Source of the DNA: Leucobacter chironomi DSM 19883
GTDB lineage: Bacteria > Actinomycetota > Actinomycetes > Actinomycetales > Microbacteriaceae
Direction of reading: 5' to 3'
Assembly (NCBI RefSeq): GCF_000421845.1
Contig: NZ_ATXU01000004.1
Coordinates: 186,001 to 250,000, forward strand
Length of the DNA stretch: 64,000 nt
In this document: positions 60,119-64,000 of the stretch, in pieces
How the letters are laid out: each line of letters begins with the position of its first letter
Position numbering within the stretch: the stretch's first letter is position 1
Made by a program: the position numbers and the translations under genes
The notes under the pieces: generated by a model
What the model was told of the DNA's origin: nothing
What the model saw: only the letters and a program-made list of their open reading frames with translations
Database searches by the model: none

Positions 60119-61336
60119 GTGCGACCCGGCCTGAGCGACGTGCGAGCCTATCTCGACCACGCGGCGACCTCGCCGATGCCCGACGCGGTGCTCGACGCCT
60201 ACGCCGAAGCGCTGCGCACGGTGGGGAACCCCGCCTCCACCCACGGGCACGGGCAGCGTGCGAGCGAACGACTCGAGCAGGCGCGCGAGCGCATCGCCCG
60301 CGGGCTCGGCTGCGACGCGGCCGAGCTGATCCTCACCGGCGGCGGTACCGAATCGATCAACCTGGCGCTGAAGGGCGTCTACTGGGCACGTCGTGCCGCG
60401 CTGGCGCTCGATCCCGTGATCCTCGTCGCCGAGGGTGAGCACCACGCCACCGTCGAAGCCGCCGAGTGGCTGCGCGACGCCCAGGGCGCGCGGTTGCGGT
60501 GGCTGCCCGTCGACGCGGAGGGGGTGCTGCACCCCGCCGTGCTCGAGGCCGCGATCGCCGAGGAGGGGGCCGATCGCGTCGCGCTCGTCTCGTTCCTGTG
60601 GGCGAACAACGAGGTGGGAACGGTGCAGCCGGTCGCGGAGCTGTGCCGGATCGCGGCGGCGGCGGGCGTTCCCGCCCACGTCGACGCCGTGTCGGCGCTG
60701 GGGCAGCTGCCGATCGACTTCGCGGCGTCGGGAGCGGCGGCCGTGTCGGTCTCGGCGCACAAGATCGGCGGGCCGGTCGGCGTAGGGGCCCTCGTGCTCG
60801 GGCGGCGCACCGCCGCCGATCCGCTGATGCACGGCGGCACCCAGCAGCGGGCCCGATCCGGCACCCAGGACGTCGCGGGCGCCGTCGCCTTCGCCGCCGC
60901 CCTCGACATCGCCCTCGACGCCGACGAGCGCCCCCACCCGGAGCGCACCGCACGCCTGGCAGCGCTGCGCGACCGCCTCGTCGCCGGGGTGCGCGCGATC
61001 GACGCCGATGCCGTGCTGCGCGGGCCCGAGCCCGGCGCTGAGGTCGGCGCATTCCGGCTGCCGGGCAATGCGCACTTCACGTTCCCCGGCTGTCAGGGCG
61101 ACTCGCTCGTGTTCCTGCTCGACGCCGCGGGGGTGTCGGTCTCCGTCGGTTCGGCGTGCCGTGCGGGCGTCGCCGAGATCTCGCACGTGCTGCTCGCGAT
61201 GGGGCTGCCCGCGGCGGAGGCCGCGGGGGCGCTGCGCTTCACCCTCGGCCCCGACACCCGGGACGACGAGATCGAGGCGCTGCTCGGCGCGCTGCCCGCT
61301 GCGCTCGAGCGGGCGCGGGCGGCCGGGCTCTCCTGA
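60119..61336 (+). CDS. cysteine desulfurase (NifS/IscS family)
   Basis: A 405-residue PLP enzyme (with the first GTG) that releases sulfur from cysteine to an active-site persulfide. LDHAATSPMPDAVL begins the fold; the PLP lysine is K215 (SAHKIGGPVGVG) and the catalytic cysteine is C347 (SVGSACRAGVAEISH). The start is uncertain: GTG 60119, 4 nt after the previous stop, or GTG 60140, which gives the usual MRAYLDHAATSP N-terminus. It is upstream of mnmA, the tRNA thiolase it would feed with sulfur, but its promoter is that of the preceding genes. Confidence 0.92.
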   Translation: MRPGLSDVRAYLDHAATSPMPDAVLDAYAEALRTVGNPASTHGHGQRASERLEQARERIARGLGCDAAELILTGGGTESINLALKGVYWARRAALALDPVILVAEGEHHATVEAAEWLRDAQGARLRWLPVDAEGVLHPAVLEAAIAEEGADRVALVSFLWANNEVGTVQPVAELCRIAAAAGVPAHVDAVSALGQLPIDFAASGAAAVSVSAHKIGGPVGVGALVLGRRTAADPLMHGGTQQRARSGTQDVAGAVAFAAALDIALDADERPHPERTARLAALRDRLVAGVRAIDADAVLRGPEPGAEVGAFRLPGNAHFTFPGCQGDSLVFLLDAAGVSVSVGSACRAGVAEISHVLLAMGLPAAEAAGALRFTLGPDTRDDEIEALLGALPAALERARAAGLS

Positions 61337-61398
61337 CCGCGCTTCGCCCGTGGCGGGTGTGCTGAGAAGTGGATCGGGCGCGCGCCGCGCCGAGCGCG

Positions 61399-61404
61399 TA
61401 GAAT
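61399..61404 (+). promoter_or_regulatory. putative -10 box of leaderless mnmA
   Basis: TAGAAT overlaps an upstream ATG (61403) and ends 7 nt before ATG 61412. The position favours 61412 as the true start and a leaderless mRNA. No clear -35 was found. Confidence 0.45.
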
Positions 61405-61411
61405 GGCTCGG

Positions 61412-62578
61412 ATGAAGATCCTGGCGGCGATGAGCGGGGGCGTGGATTCCGCCGTCGCGGCGGCACGCGCCGTTGAAGCGGGTCACGACGTGGTGGGCGT
61501 GCACCTCGCGCTCAGTCGCATGCCCGGCACCCTGCGCACCGGCTCCCGCGGCTGCTGCACGATCGAGGATGCGATGGACGCCCGCCGCGCTGCGGGGCTG
61601 CTCGGCATCCCCTTCTACGTCTGGGATCTCAGCGAGCGTTTCAAAGAAGACGTCGTCGACGACTTCATCGCGGAGTACGCCGCCGGTCGCACCCCGAACC
61701 CGTGCATGCGCTGCAACGAGAAGATCAAGTTCGCGGCGCTGCTCGACAAGGCGATCGCCCTCGGCTTCGACGCCGTGGCGACCGGGCACTACGCGAGCCT
61801 CCAGGACGGCCCTCACGGTCGCGAGCTGCACCGCGCGAGCGCCTGGACGAAAGACCAGTCGTACGTGCTCGGCGTGCTCACCGAGCGGCAGCTCGCGCAC
61901 TGCTACTTCCCGCTCGGCGACACGCCCTCGAAGGAGCTGATCCGGGCGGAGGCCGAGGATCGCGGGCTGCAGGTCGCGCAGAAGCCCGACAGTCACGACA
62001 TCTGCTTCATCCCCGACGGCGACACGCGCGGGTGGCTCTCGGATCACCTCGCGCGCGAGCCGGGGGAGATCCTCGACGAGTCCGGCGAGGTGGTCGGCCG
62101 CCACGACGGCGCCCACGGCTACACGGTGGGGCAGCGGCGCGGCCTGCAGCTCGGGCGGCCCGCGCCCGACGGTCAGCCGCGCTACGTGCTGTCGATCCGC
62201 CCGGTCTCGAACCAGGTCGTGGTCGGCCCGAAGCAGAGCCTCGCCATCGGCCGGATCGCGGGCGGACGCTTCAGCTGGGCCGGGGATCCGGGGTTCGACG
62301 TGGGCGACAGCTTCGATTGCGAGGTGCAGATCCGGGCGCATGCCGACCCCGTGCCCGCGCGGGCGCGGCTCGAACCGATCCTCGACTCCGAGCGCACCGA
62401 GCAGCACCGCACCGGTGCGACGCACGAGATCGTGGTCGACATCGATCTCAACCGGGCGGAGCCGCTGCTGGGCGTCGCACCCGGCCAGACCGCGGTGATC
62501 TACATCGGCACGCGGGTGCTCGGCCAGTTCACGATCGACCGGGCGGTGCCCGCCGCAGTTCCCGCTGCCGCTCATTGA
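61412..62578 (+). CDS. mnmA: tRNA 2-thiouridine synthase MnmA
   Basis: A 388-residue enzyme that makes 2-thiouridine at the wobble base of several tRNAs using sulfur relayed from a cysteine desulfurase. The PP-loop is [12 protein letters not shown]. Catalytic cysteines are C98 (NPCMRCN) and C198 ([11 protein letters not shown]). [14 protein letters not shown] and [15 protein letters not shown] are typical of the C-terminal domain. The preferred start is ATG 61412; the ATG at 61403 overlaps the -10 box. It lies 75 bp after the desulfurase gene, an actinobacterial arrangement that pairs sulfur donor and acceptor. Confidence 0.96.
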   Translation: MKILAAMSGGVDSAVAAARAVEAGHDVVGVHLALSRMPGTLRTGSRGCCTIEDAMDARRAAGLLGIPFYVWDLSERFKEDVVDDFIAEYAAGRTPNPCMRCNEKIKFAALLDKAIALGFDAVATGHYASLQDGPHGRELHRASAWTKDQSYVLGVLTERQLAHCYFPLGDTPSKELIRAEAEDRGLQVAQKPDSHDICFIPDGDTRGWLSDHLAREPGEILDESGEVVGRHDGAHGYTVGQRRGLQLGRPAPDGQPRYVLSIRPVSNQVVVGPKQSLAIGRIAGGRFSWAGDPGFDVGDSFDCEVQIRAHADPVPARARLEPILDSERTEQHRTGATHEIVVDIDLNRAEPLLGVAPGQTAVIYIGTRVLGQFTIDRAVPAAVPAAAH

Positions 62579-62675
62579 GATCGCTCGGGGAGGGTCTGCG
62601 CCCCGGCGAAACGTCAGCGCTGGCGACCTCGGATCGCAGGAGACGCGGATGGGCGCGAATGTCTGCGGTCGCTCC

Positions 62676-64000
<1,325 letters not shown>

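Overview
The window is bacterial chromosome of roughly 70% G+C by inspection. It has many GTG starts, many ATGA/GTGA stop-start overlaps, and gene neighbourhoods typical of Actinomycetota. The gene set (AdnAB instead of RecBCD, UvrD2, an ImuA'-ImuB-DnaE2 mutasome, DUF3039, DUF2469, DUF3107, DivIVA-type coiled coils) and the small tight layout suggest the family Microbacteriaceae, perhaps a Leucobacter-like genus. That placement is inference from gene content; no marker phylogeny was run. The window holds about 46 protein genes and one tRNA. I see no prophage, insertion sequence or CRISPR array.

Layout. (1) 1-18.2 kb is a conserved actinobacterial block matching, as I recall it, the M. tuberculosis order around Rv3193c-Rv3208A: DUF3107, adnA-adnB, a degenerate phosphotransferase, nudC-uvrD2, a TOMM cyclodehydratase-like protein, a zinc metalloprotease-like protein, a PDZ-Lon protease and a UPF0182 membrane protein. 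(2) 18.2-23 kb has an initiator tRNA-Met, an LAxTG-type surface protein and an HtrA protease. (3) 23-33 kb looks like a small glycerol-phosphate polymer locus: a tandem-domain TagF-like protein, a GT2 glycosyltransferase, a second TagF-like protein and a Wzt/Wzm (TagGH) exporter. A second ABC exporter and DUF3039 follow. (4) 33-40.7 kb has pncB and the imuA'-imuB-dnaE2 operon, whose promoter spacer holds a perfect LexA box. (5) 40.7-51.7 kb is a second conserved block (DUF2469, M23 peptidase, xerC, dprA, comM, yraN, rpsB, tsf, pyrH, frr, cdsA). It is interrupted between xerC and dprA by an unrecognised gene lying within a 43-bp near-perfect direct repeat of a dprA segment. (6) 51.7-57 kb has a protein with two DivIVA-like modules, a secreted transglycosylase-like protein, a zinc-ribbon protein, RNase HI, and a 975-residue coiled-coil protein built on a strict 11-residue repeat. 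(7) 57-64 kb has a membrane/lipobox protein, a thioredoxin-TPR protein, a cysteine desulfurase, mnmA and the start of ligA.

How the genes work together. DNA repair and recombination dominate: AdnAB end resection, UvrD2, the mutasome, DprA, ComM, YraN, XerC, RNase HI and LigA. A sulfur relay (cysteine desulfurase to MnmA) and a translation/envelope operon (rpsB-tsf, pyrH-frr-cdsA) are also present. The least explained parts are the hendecad coiled-coil protein, the dprA-flanked segment, and several family members that have lost expected catalytic or metal-binding residues (phosphotransferase, NudC, AdnA, UvrD2). About a dozen genes have a TAnnnT-type box ending 6-9 nt before the start codon and no clear Shine-Dalgarno, which suggests leaderless mRNAs.
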